A stretch of DNA of 64,000 nucleotides from positions 35,001 to 99,000 of the forward strand of contig JBBHKE010001050.1 in NCBI GenBank assembly GCA_037447655.1. Reading direction: 5' to 3'. The position numbers and the translations under genes were made by a program. This document shows, piece by piece, positions 33,600 through 43,587 of the stretch. The notes below the pieces were generated by a model, which saw nothing but the letters and a program-made list of their open reading frames with translations, searched no databases and was not told where the DNA came from. The stretch is from Zygnema cylindricum (Eukaryota > Streptophyta > Zygnematophyceae > Zygnematales > Zygnemataceae). Each line of letters opens with the position of its first letter. Position 1 is the first letter of the stretch.

Positions 33600-34720
33600 A
33601 TGGAGACCACAAAATTTCAGGTTATGGGCCCACCCTCTAGGGTGCCCATATTTGATGGATCAGAATTTCTTTATTTAGAAATGATGATGGAGGGAGAACG
33701 ATTTGAGAAGCATTTATGGGGCATAGTGTCTGGACAAATTCGATGCCCACCTCTACCTGGGTTTGGAGGGACACATTTTTCTGGCACCTCCGCCTCTACA
33801 GTTGGTAGAACAGTTGCCACCATCACCGAGGATGAAGATGAGGAAGGAGAGGATATTGTCATGGAAGGAGAAAAGGGAGCAGTTACAACTCAAGTGACAC
33901 CATTGCCGAAGGCGATATCGGCAGCAGCACCACCAAAAACAGCGACAAGGGTTCACACCAAAAGATCAGAGTATGAAAAGTGGAACTACAAAGACAAGGT
34001 TGCTAAGCTCTTAATTCTTAAAAGTGTAGCAAAGGGCATTGCCATTCCCCTTATGTATGTCCAATCTTCATCTCAGATTTGGATATCACTAGTTAACAAA
34101 TATAAGAGTGGATCATTGCAGTAACAACAGTTGGCCGAAAATAAGATTGCAGCTTATACTTATAAAGGAGGAATTATGAATAATTATTGCAATGATTTAG
34201 GAGCATTATTTGGAGAGTTAGAGAGTGCAGGTAACTCATGGTTCGAGAGACAAAGAGTGAACACATTAATGATGAAACTACCTGAAGAGTATGAGAATAT
34301 CATTAACCGATTGCAGAACATGAAGATAGCAATTGGAATTGGGATGACACAGTGGGAATGATTTTAGTGAAAGAAATTACCATAGAGCCTAGGAGAGGGA
34401 GTCCAAGTGTTCAAGCATTGTCAGCAAGACCTGATTGGCGGAAGCGTGATGAGGAGAGAGGGAAAGATCCCTATCGAAACTTTGGTGGAAGAGGACAAGG
34501 AGGTGGCAGATTTGATAGACAAGGGAGAAAAACTTCTCGAGGAGGATTATGTCACTTCTGCAAAAAACCGGGACACTTTATGGCAGATTGTGTCAAACTT
34601 GCAGATCTTCGACTGAAAGATGGTCAAGGAACCTCAAGGGATGGAGGAAAGAAAAAGGCTTCCTGACTCAAGTTCTTGATGAGGAAGTGGAAGAAAAAAC
34701 TGAACCTGAAGAGGAGTGAA
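33600..34720 (+). pseudogene. Element C gag1 (truncated, with stops)
   Basis: The frame starts at an ATG 20 nt inside LTR1 (METTKFQ), crosses the primer-binding site as VMGPP, and continues SRVPIFDG and FEKHLWGIVSGQ. The middle part has an acidic Glu-rich patch, then WNYKDKVAKLLILKSVAK and the UBN2-like ISLVNKYKSGSLQ. A TAA interrupts at 34122. A frameshift at about 34330-34360 separates the zinc-knuckle part CHFCKKPGHFMADC. The coding region ends near 34715, where sequence of other elements begins. Gag would form the capsid of the particle. Confidence 0.85.
33620..33634 (+). promoter_or_regulatory. Primer-binding site for half initiator tRNA-Met
   Basis: GGTTATGGGCCCACC follows the LTR end directly. 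It is the exact complement of the anticodon arm GGUGGGCCCAUAACC of plant initiator tRNA-Met as I know it, not of the tRNA 3' end. Priming by a cleaved 5' half-tRNA is established for Drosophila copia and yeast Ty5. Confidence 0.85.
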
Positions 34721-34721
34721 G

Positions 34722-34850
34722 TTGTATTGGGGTTCTAATTATCAAGGGATCATTCATTTGGGTTTATATCAACTAGGAGTCACCACTATCTAGATTAGCT
34801 TCTTTTGGATCTGCGAATTCTGTGGGTAATGGAGCCCATAGAATTTCAAG
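34722..34850 (+). repeat. Fragment of an F/solo-type LTR 3' end
   Basis: GTATTGGGGTTCTAATTATC to CCCATAGAATTTCA is the plus-strand version of the inner end of the solo LTR (44583-44710) and of 52761-52890. It includes the gag start ATGGAGCCCATAGAATTTCA. It lies inside the C array between gag1 and LTR2. Confidence 0.8.
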
Positions 34851-35083
34851 TGCATTTCCACGAGGTGTAGACCTCGGGAAGTTTTTGTAAACCTGACTTT
34901 GTTGCCATCCCGACCTGTATAAACCTCTATCGTTAGCTTTTTTAAGCTTAGGACAAAATTTGTATCCATGACCTCTCTCACTACAATAAAAACATGCATT
35001 GTTGGATTTTCTATTCCCACTATGATTAAACTATTTGAGCTGATTAAACTGATTTCTTTTCTGATTAAACTGTCCTTTCCTCT
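34851..35083 (-). pseudogene. Zinc-knuckle gag fragment of another copia family
   Basis: The minus strand reads KSNNACFYCSERGHGYKFCP, an intact CX2CX4HX4C knuckle, followed by LKKANDRGLYRSGW and more. It differs from the knuckles of C, B and E and is reversed relative to the array. Together with 34722-34850 it forms a foreign patch abutting LTR2. Confidence 0.75.
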
Positions 35084-35971
35084 TGTTGAAAAGAGGTAAT
35101 TAATAGTTCACTTCCCTATTTTAGTTTTGCTTTAAAGAAAGAGAGTGAGGATCAAAGGCGTGCCATAGCTGCAGCCATATTTAGAAAGTGGCAGTTTTTG
35201 AAGTAAAGGGTATTTTACTAAAGTGATGCCTAAGTCTAGATTTGAACCTGTGACCACTGATTCTCTATAGCCTAACGCCTTAACCATTAAGGCGTTACGA
35301 AACGATACACGTGACGGGTTTCATAAATATATAAACATTAACAAAACAGCTAATTAACAGCAGACTAACCAAATGGAGCAATTTCTGCATGTACGCGAAT
35401 CTGAACCGTGTAAAATATGTTTTGATCGGACGGTCGGCATTATAGCCGCCACGCGAAGTGAGCTTTTTGGGGGCATACGGAGATAGCGCCACGCGGTGCC
35501 ACGTGGTGCCACATTATTTGATACTGGAGAAGATGGGAGGAGGAACCATGGCTTCCGATTTGATAGGTGTCACCTTGTCGACCTTGTCGTACAATGGTCG
35601 TACAATAAGTGCATCGCCTATTGTACCTTCTTGTACTATATAGTGTTCCTATTGGACTAGGGTTTAGTAGTAGGTAGTCGCGAGTAGGCAGATCGAGACT
35701 TAGTAATATTTAGGTACCTCTCTCTTTAAGAGAGCTTGTAACTATAAAGGTCATCTTTACCAGCCATAACTTACTGCTCAGGGGAGCAAATTCAGTGATT
35801 CTTTTTGCGTTTGACTCAGGGGAGTCTTGTCCTCACAGGGGTGAGAGTGGTCAGAATATTTGTGTGCCTGGGCGGCGCTTATTCAGCGGGAAAGTAGAAG
35901 GGGCAAATATTATCCTAGAGGCTTTACATAGGCTGCTCATTCTGTGGGTCAATGGAGACCACATAATTTCA
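35084..35971 (+). repeat. Element C LTR2 (middle)
   Basis: 888 bp, TGTTGAAAAG...ATAATTTCA, very similar to LTR1 and LTR3. It is followed by the primer-binding site GGTTATGGGCCCACC (35972-35986). An antisense tRNA-like module lies at 35224-35295. Confidence 0.92.
35224..35295 (-). other. Antisense tRNA-like module in C LTR2
   Basis: Minus strand A-box TGGTTAAGGCG (35286-35276) and B-box AGGTTCAAATC (35249-35239). The linker differs from LTR1 at several bases, but both boxes are preserved. Confidence 0.7.
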
Positions 35972-37155
35972 GGTTATGGGCCCACCCTCTAGGGTGCCCA
36001 TATTTGATGGATCAGACTTTCTTTATTGGGAAATGATGATGGAGGGAGAACTATTTGAGAAGCATCTATGGGGCATAGTGTCTGGACAATTCAATGCCCA
36101 CCTCCACCTGGGTTTGGAGGGACACATTTTTTTGGCAACTCCGCCTCTACAGTTGGTAGAACAGCTTCCACCATCACCGAGGATAAAGATGAGGAAGGAG
36201 AGGAGATTGTCATGGAAGGAGAAAAGGGAGGAGTTGCAACTCAAGTGACAGCATTGCCGAAGGTGATACCAGCAGCAGCACCACCAAAAACGGCGACAAG
36301 GGTTCAGACCGAAAGATTAGAGTGTGAAAAGTGGAACTACAAAGACAAGGTTGCTAAGCTCTTAATTCTTAAAAGTGTAGCAAAGAGCATTGCCATTCCC
36401 TTTATGCATGTCAAATCTTCATCTCAGATTTGGATATCACTAGTTAACAAATATAAGAGTGGATCATTGCAGCAACAACAGCTGGCTGAAAATAAGATTA
36501 CAACTTATACTTATAAAATAGCAAGTATGAATAATTATTGCAATGATTTAGGAGCATTATTTGGAGAGTAAGAGAGTGCTGGTAACTCATGGTCCGAGAG
36601 ACAAAGAGTGAACACATTAATGATGAAACTACATGAAGAGTATGAGAATATCATTAACCGATTGCAAAACATGGGAGATAGCAATAAGAATTGGGATGAT
36701 ATAGTTGGAATGATTTAAGTGAAAGAAAGCACCATTGAGCTTAGGAGAGGGAGTCCAAGTGTTGAAGCATTGGCTGCAGGAGCTTATTGGCGGAAGCGTG
36801 ATGAGGAGAGAGGGAAAGATCCCTATCGAAACTTTGGTGGAAGAGGAGAAGGAGGTGGCAGATTTGATAGACAGGGGAGAGGAACTTCTCGAGAAGGATT
36901 ATATCACTTCTGCAAGAAACCGGGACACTATTTAAGAGATTGTGTCAAACTTGCAGATCTTCGACTGAAAGATGGTCATGGAACCTCAAGGGATGGAGGA
37001 AAGAAAAAGGCTTTCCTGACTCAAGTTCATGATGAGGAAATGGAAGGAAAAACTGAACCTGAAGAGGAGCTTGAGGAGCTTCTCCTTAATCCGAAAAACA
37101 CTGAAAAACATGTTGACATTCCACGGAGACAAAAGTGTGCTTTCGGAGGTAAAAG
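35952..37155 (+). pseudogene. Element C gag2
   Basis: The start METT at 35952 lies in LTR2 and is followed at once by TAA (35964), so the normal start is dead. A one-base loss near 36090 shifts frame, and stops lie at 36569 and 36717. Recognisable in order: VMGPPSRVPIFDG, FEKHLWGIVSGQ, WNYKDKVAKLLILKSVAK, ISLVNKYKSGSLQ, MMKLHEEYENIINRLQNM and a damaged knuckle YHFCKKPGHYLRDC (first Cys replaced by Tyr). Confidence 0.85.
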
Positions 37156-38610
37156 GGATCCACCCACGGATGGGTGGATCATAGACTGAGGGGCTTCAAT
37201 GCATATGTGCAAAGATAAGTGGTGGTTCACTAAATTGAGAAAGATCCCAACAGTTGAGATAGAGTACGGAGATGGTAGAGTAGAAACCACAAATCTTGTT
37301 GGAACTGTTGACTTTATGGTTCTAGTTGATGGAAAGGCCTCAATTGTAACACTCTCAGACGTTCTTTACATTCCACAGCTTAGCAAGAACCTAGTCTCAA
37401 CAGCTTTCCTAGATGAAAAGGAGTTTGAAACACGAACTAGGAAAGGAATCTTTACAGCAAGCTTTGATAATGAGGTTTATTTCATAGATGAGTTGGGCAG
37501 TCAAGGAATGTTCATAATTGTTCTTTGCAATGAAAAGAGTGTTCTCTACTCGTTAGCAAGTGAGATGATGCTTTGGCATAAAAGGTTGGGGCATGTGCAT
37601 CTAGATAGATTAAAAAAAATGAAGAAAAAGGGAATAGTGGAGGGTATTACTTTTGAGGATGATGAGACCTTTGATGATTGTAGTGGATGTGCCCAAGGGA
37701 AGATTCATAGACTTCCATTTCCAAAGGCAACCACATTTAGAGAGAGAAAGTATTAGATCTAGTTCACACTGATGTTTGGGGACCTGCTAGGTATGCTTCA
37801 CATGGGGGGAAGAGATGGATGTTAACTATCACAGATGATTGGTCTAGATACACGAAGGTATACTTTCTCAGACATAAGTCAGAGGTATTAAGATGTTTCA
37901 AAGAGTATAAAGTATGGAGTGAAAAGCTACATGAAACCTCAATAAAAGAGATAAAAAGTGATAATGGGAAATAATACACCTGCAGAGAATTTGAAGAATA
38001 TCTTAAAGAAGGAGGAATTCATCATGAGAAAATTGTTCCCTATAATCCGTAACAAAATGGAGTAGCATAAAGAGTGAATACAACTTTAGGAGATATGTCC
38101 AGAAGTATGTTAATTGATAAGAGGATAGGGTTGCAGTTTTGGGCGAAGTCTATGAACTATGTTAATTTCATCAAAAATAGAGTCATAACTTTAGCAAATA
38201 AGGAGGAAACTCCGTATGAGAGGTGGACGGGAAGAAAGCCTGATTTGTCTAGTTTGAGAGTGTACGGAAGTCAAGTCTACAGTTTGGATTCCGATAAGAC
38301 TAAATGGAAGTTAGAGGGGAGAGGGAAGCCTGGATATCTTGTAGGATATGATGAGAGCATAAAAGGATACCGAGTGTATGACTTGAAAAAGAGAGATATA
38401 ATTTTGGTAAAACACATAGTGGTGATGAATGAAGAGAAGTCCATTGATCCAATCAAATATAATAAGGAAGTCAAAATCAGATTCGAAACGGACCAGTTTT
38501 CTGACTTTGACTTTGAAAATGAAGAGAAGGAAGAGGGAGAAAAAGAAAAATCTGCAAATATACCAAAGGAGAAGGAGGAAAGGACAACATCCGAGGCAAC
38601 GCCACAATAG
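37156..38610 (+). pseudogene. Element C pol: protease and integrase
   Basis: The protease active site has become WIID-stop-GAS (TGA at 37187-37189). Then come the flap region VTLSDVLYIPQLSKNLVST and pre-integrase HKRLGHVHLDRL (about 37575). The zinc-like CSGCAQGKIHRLPF and the integrase core follow, with LDLVHTDVWGP, ITDDWSRY and IKSDNGK; the conserved Glu region holds NP-stop-QNGVA-stop-R. VYGSQVYS and GYLVGYDES are the typical copia integrase C-terminal marks. Stops occur at about 37753, 37972 and 38050-38068. The enzyme would cut the polyprotein and insert cDNA; this copy is inactive. Confidence 0.88.
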
Positions 38611-38784
38611 GAGGTGGAAACCGATGAGGAACTTGATGGGACACCGCAATTGGGAGATAGGGGAGCTGAAAATCTCCCTAAATGAAACCCAAAGATACCT
38701 TCCATACCGGCGTCCGATTTTGAAAGGGGAAGAAGAGGTAGTAAAAGACATCAAGAAAGACAAGTAAATAACCAACTCACAAAG

Positions 38785-40381
38785 ATGTCTCACCCAGATG
38801 AACCTCAGACATACTTAGAGGCCATAAACACTCTTGAAAGTAGCCGGTGGATCACAGCTATAACTGAAGAAATGGCCTCTATCATGGAAGCCAATACAAG
38901 GGAGTTGGTAGATTGTCCACCGGACCGAAAACCGATCGGATGTAAGTGGGTTTTTAAACTTAAATTAAACCCGGATAATATCATTGAGAGGAACAAAGCT
39001 AGGTTAGTTGCAAAAAGATATACTGAGAAAGAGGGGATAGACTACGAAGAAACTTTTGCACCTGTAGTCAGATTTCCTTATGTTAGAATCCTTTTAAGTA
39101 TAGCCGCAGCGGAGGATATGGAAATACACCAGATGGATATTAAAACAACATTTTTGCACGGAGAGATAGAAGAAGAAATTTAATGAGGCAACCCGAAGGA
39201 TTCGTGGAAAGTGGGGAAGAAAATAAAGTTTGCAAACTGATAAAATCACTCTATGGGCTTAAGCAAGCCCCACGACAGTGGAATATAAAGCTCAACAAAT
39301 TTTTGACCGGTTTGGGGTATATCAAAATTAGTTCAGATCACTTCATATATTTATTTGAGGATGAAGATGGAGTGATATTTATTTCTATTTATGTGGATGA
39401 TTTGTTGGTCTTAAGCAAGTCCTTAGATCAAATTAACAAACTAAAACGCGATCTTAGAAGCTGCTTTGACATGAAAGATCTCGGCGAAGCAAAGTACATT
39501 TTGGGAAATCAGATGGAGAGAGATAGAGGGAATAGAATTATAAGACTCACTCAAAAAGAAGCAATCGGTAATATGCTAGAAAAATTTCAAATGGAGAAAG
39601 CAAACGGATGTACTACTCCCATGGATTTGAAGAGAGTGAGTGAGGGGAGTGAAGAGGGAGGAATATTCATCATTAATGATGAGATGGACGAGATAGAAAG
39701 AAAATTTATGGAAAATATCCCTTATCGGAGATTGTAGGCAGTTTAATTTATTTTATGAACTGTACCCGTCCGGATATAGCTGCAGCTTTAGGTGTCCTTA
39801 GTAGAAATCTAAATGAACCAATAAAGAGAGATTGGGAGGCTGCCAAAAGGGTGATGAGGTATCTGGTGGGGACAAGGGAGTTATGGTTGCATTTGGGAGG
39901 GGAGCACACTGATATCACCACTTGGAGTGATGCCAGTTATGGAGATGTGCCTTTAAGGAGGTGTACGACTGGATATGTGTTGCAAATTGGATCCGGTGCA
40001 TGTTGTTGGAGTAGCAAGCAACAAAAAGTAGTTGCTCAGTCCATTATGGAGGTTGAATACATGGCTTCTTGTGCTGCCACCAAAGAATTAATGTGGGTTA
40101 AATCTCTTCTTGAAGAACTTGGGTTCATGAAGTCTGGAACTCAAAATGTTTTTTGTGATAATCAAGCTGCTATCTCGATTGCAGCTAATCCGAAACATCA
40201 CTTCAAAGCTAAGTATATTGATATTAGACTAAGCTTTGTCAGAGAGAAGGTAGAAAATAAAATTATTAAACTGGTTCATAAAACTGATAGAGAAATGATT
40301 GCAGACATGATGACAAAAGCAGTGCCTTCCCCTAAGTTGATTTATTGCAGAAAAAAACTGTGGATTAAAATTGAAAAGTGA
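38785..40381 (+). pseudogene. Element C pol: reverse transcriptase and RNase H
   Basis: Read in order: GCKWVFKLKLNPDNIIERNK, GIDYEETFAPVVRF, HQMDIKTTFLHGEI, a stop at 39181, SLYGLKQAPRQW, catalytic IYVDDLLVLS (about 39390), and LTQKEAIGNMLEKF. A break lies near 39737. The RNase H segment reads MNCTRPDIAAALG, TTWSDASYG, CCWSSKQQKV, MEVEYMAS and FCDNQAAISIAANPKHHFKA. The Y-V-D-D motif and RNase H acidic residues are intact. Two stop or frame breaks inactivate it. Confidence 0.9.
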
Positions 40382-40387
40382 CTAGGA

Positions 40388-40398
40388 ATTAAGGGGAG
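40388..40398 (+). promoter_or_regulatory. Polypurine tract of element C
   Basis: ATTAAGGGGAG lies directly before LTR3. Confidence 0.85.
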
Positions 40399-41288
40399 TG
40401 TTGAAAAGAGGTAATTAATAGTTCACTTCCCTATTTAGTTTTGTTTTAAAGAAAGAGAGTAAGGATCAAAGGCGCGCCATGGCTGCCGCCATATTTAGAA
40501 AGTGGCAGTTTTTGCAGTTAAGGGTATTTTGGCTAAAATGATGCCTAAGTCTAGGTTTGAACCCGTGACCTCTAGATTCTTTGTAGCCTAACGCCTTAAC
40601 CATTAAGGCGTTACGAAACGATACACGTGACGGGTTTCATAAATATATAAACATTAACGAAACAGCTAATTAACAGCAGACTAACCAAAAGGAGCAATTT
40701 CTGCATGTACGCGAATCTGAACCGTGTAAAATATGTTTTGATCGGACGGCCGGCATTATAGCCGCCACGCGAAGTGAGCTTTTTGGTGGCATACGGATAT
40801 AGCGTCACGCGGTGCCACGTGGCGCCACATTATTCGATACCGGAGAAGATGGGAGGAGGAACCATGGCTTCCGATATGACAGGTGTCACCTTGTAGACCT
40901 TGTCGTACAATAGTTGTACAATAAGTACATCGCCCATTGTACCTTCTTGTACTTTATAGTGTTCCTATTGGACTAGGGTTTAAAAGTAGGTAGTCGTGAG
41001 TAGGCACACCGAGACTTAGTAATATTTAGGTACCTCTCTCTCTAAGAGAGCTTGTAACTATAAAGGTCATCTTTGACCAGCCATAACTTACTGCTCGGGT
41101 GAGCAAATTCAGTGATTCTTTTTGCGTTTGACTCAGGGGAGTCTTGTCCTCACAAGGGTAAGAGTGGTCTGAATATTTGTGTGCTTTGGTGGCGCTTATT
41201 CAGCGGGAAAGTAGAAGGGGCAAATATTATCATAGAGGCTTTACATAGGCTGCTCATTCTGTGGGTCGATGGAGACCACAGAATTTCA
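40399..41288 (+). repeat. Element C LTR3 (3')
   Basis: 890 bp, the same length as LTR1, ending AGAATTTCA and followed by the duplicated ATTAC. An antisense tRNA-like module lies at 40540-40614, and a GTAC cluster at about 40905-40952. Confidence 0.92.
40540..40614 (-). other. Antisense tRNA-like module in C LTR3
   Basis: Minus strand A-box TGGTTAAGGCG (40602-40592) and B-box GGGTTCAAACC (40564-40554), as in LTR1. Confidence 0.72.
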
Positions 41289-41293
41289 ATTAC

Positions 41294-41750
41294 GTTGGAT
41301 CGTGGAATCTCCGGAGATTATGGCACCGAATCCGGATATGACATGTGTCGACATTTAGGCCATGTCGTACAATGTTTGTACATAAAGTACACCAGCAGCT
41401 GTACTTTTGCGTACGGAACTGTAACCTGATTGGTTCCGTACATCAGTAGATAGAGTCTGTGATAGAGATAGGACTTAGAAAAATTAGGAGATACGACCCT
41501 CTCTCCCAGAGAGCTTCAGTACAAAAGGTCAACTTTGATCCTCCATAACTTACTGCTCAGGGGAGCAAATTCAGAGATTCTTTTTGCAATCGACTTAGGG
41601 GAGTCTTGCCTTCACAAGGGTGCAGGTGGTCAGAGTTTTTGTTTGCCAAGGTGGTAGTTCTTTTTGCTGAAACACAAAGGGGTCAAGATTATCCTAGAGG
41701 CTTCTTGGAAGCTGTCTACTCTGAGGACTTATGGAGGTCTCAGAGTTTCA
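41294..41750 (+). repeat. Element B 3' LTR, second part
   Basis: GTTGGATCGTGGAATCTCCG to GAGTTTCA continues the 5' LTR homology (30278-30735) after the insertion of C. Element D sequence follows. Confidence 0.88.
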
Positions 41751-42046
41751 CCCAACATTCCAGGCTTCGAACAACAAAGTGCGTCCATGGTGGGCATTTG
41801 GGGGTTCCAAATCCCAACCCATTATGTCATCATCATTATCACGCGCGGTGCCTTAAAGTTCAAGCTCCGCAAGTTTTTCAAACAACTCATTTTTCTGTTT
41901 CTGGAGTCTTTGTGCTGAGAAAAGCAGCCAAGGATGAAGATCCTAAACGGAGGGCAGCTAATTTTGTTGCCATTGCAGCCAAATGCTGGCTCTAATGCTG
42001 AATGATTCTTTTCGCTGTAAGTTTTGGTGGAATAACTCGGGTCTGG

Positions 42047-43228
42047 TCAAGTTCTTCCGGTGTAGATAGTACACGGCGCCCCCAAGGGTAAAGGTTTTTG
42101 CCCGAGGAGTAGGGCGGTAAGTTTCCTTGTTAACTGATGCTTTCCTGTCCCCCCTTTCTCCTTGTTTTTGTTCCAGCTGCTTCTAAGTCCTCTCTGCACA
42201 TTCTTTTTCAAAATTTTTATACTTGATGACAAACTCCGGTTTGAGTTTCCCAGGGCAACGTTTCCATCAATGTCCGGTTTATTGGCAATTGAGACAGTTT
42301 TAGAGAAAAACCCTGTCATCTGCCCTCATTGCGGTTTTTGACCCGCTGTCTACCACCTTTTTCCCTTTAAGCTTCTTCAAAGCTTGAAGTTCAGTCTTTT
42401 CCTCCTCGTTCAATGATGATTCCACGTTAAATCTTGCAAAATTCCCCAGGGTCTTATCGGTTACGGCTTTCTCCTTTGCTTCACTATGGACGAAATGGTT
42501 GTACAACTTCATTGCTTCCATTAAAATGTCCTTAGCAGAGAGGTTTATATCGTGGATTCCTTGACTCCCAATCCAGTTGTCCAGAGGAACCTACCCTGTG
42601 GGTCCAAAAGAATTGCGAATCGCAATGTATTATTTGGTTGCCATTGGTGGGAGATCAATTGTCGAGAGTTTGGTCTTCAAGCAGAGATTGGAAAGATAGT
42701 TGAAGAGAGTTTGAGGTGTCTCATTCTTCAAGTTTTTGAAGTCCATAAACTCCTTAATAGCGGACTCATTTCTCTCTGTATAGAGAAGTCTCCATGCGTC
42801 CAGAAGGGTGGAGCATGGTGTGGTGTTGGAAACCATCCTAGTGGCATCTAGGCGGCCCGAGTCGCCTGCAATAGATTCACGTAGGCAAGTCCTTGTCCCT
42901 GCAATTTCATGTCGTCCGTGAAGGTGGCAGTGACAAGGGAGGCTGCAGCTGCAGCCAGATCGTCCTCAGTCTACACGACTGCAACATCTAAAAGTGGATC
43001 CGAGACTTTGATACTATTAGCAATTAGGGCGTGGTGCCTCTCCTTGAAATCGACCAATGCCCCTTCACCAAGGTAATTCATCATCATAGGGAATAAGGTT
43101 TTTTCAAAGTCATCATGAGTGGCTCCTCCCCTATACTTCTTGACTTTAGACTGAGTGAAAGATTTCAACAACAGTTCGGAGAAGTCAATCCCGTAGTTAT
43201 CCCCTCTAAATATCCTGTTATCCCCCAT
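42047..43228 (-). pseudogene. Element D gag: capsid-like part
   Basis: Minus-strand frames, broken by stops and shifts, read FEKTLFPMMMNYLGEGALVD, LLDAWRLLYTERNESAIKEF and DFKNLKNETPQTLFNYLSNL, which have the W-x-x-L...TxxxxFNYLxxL look of LTR-element capsids. Then comes a basic segment (42300-42521). I cannot place it in copia or gypsy. A zinc knuckle is not convincingly visible. Confidence 0.5.
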
Positions 43229-43444
43229 CTCTTTCTCCTCCTCCGCATGATAGGTGAAATGTGGAGAGGTCGGCGTGGTAGGACTAAAAAATTGAGCGGG
43301 TGAGAAGACTCATAGTCAATCCCGTAGTTATCCCCTGTATATATCCTGCTATCCCCCATCTCTTTCTCCTCCTCCGCATGATTGGTGAAATGTGGAGAGG
43401 TCGGTCTTGTAGGACTAACAAATTGAGCGGGTGAGATTACTCAT
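43183..43444. repeat. Tandem duplication of 131 bp in element D
   Basis: AGTCAATCCCGTAGTTATCC begins at about 43183 and again at 43314. The two copies differ at scattered bases. It duplicates a piece of the gag-like coding region. Confidence 0.85.
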
Positions 43445-43587
43445 AGGTCTTCGTCTTCAAGACCAGAACTGTCTATTTCTCCGGTAGAAGGTGCAGCTCC
43501 AAGAGGTGTGGATCCCCCTCCCACTAAGGAAGTACATGCTCCTGAAAATATGGTATGGGGAAGGGTGTTCCCCACTGGTATGGCCCC

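Larger units (their letters stand above)
32730..33619 (+). repeat. Element C LTR1 (5')
   Basis: 890 bp, TGTTGAAAAG...AATTTCA with TGAAA/TTTCA inverted ends. Order of signals: antisense tRNA-like module (32870-32945), G-box-like CCACGTGGC (33145-33155 area), GTAC cluster (33236-33283), TATA-like CTATAAAGG (33389-33397), gag ATG at 33600. Confidence 0.92.
32730..41288 (+). mobile_element. Ty1/copia element C, three-LTR array
   Basis: It is flanked by a perfect 5-bp duplication ATTAC (32725-32729 and 41289-41293) inside the 3' LTR of element B. Layout: LTR1 32730-33619, truncated gag1 to about 34720, a foreign patch 34722-35083, LTR2 35084-35971, a full gag-pol 35952-40381, LTR3 40399-41288. 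The single target duplication around all three LTRs means the array arose by recombination after, or as part of, one insertion. The coding parts carry several stops. Confidence 0.9.
29677..41750 (+). mobile_element. Ty1/copia element B, internally deleted, split by element C
   Basis: 5' LTR 29677-30735; internal region 30736-32137; 3' LTR 32138-32729 and, after element C, 41294-41750. Without C the element is about 3.5 kb. It keeps the end of gag, protease and the pre-integrase domain, then jumps to RNase H. B sits inside the RNase H region of element A. The sequence after 41750 is element D, so A's 3' end was lost. Confidence 0.85.

Noticed and set aside
38277-38793. Long antisense ORFs over the copia integrase-RT linker
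   Set aside because: They are shadows of the sense pol frame. The same goes for antisense ORFs at 30842-31330, 31720-31956 and 58897-59379.
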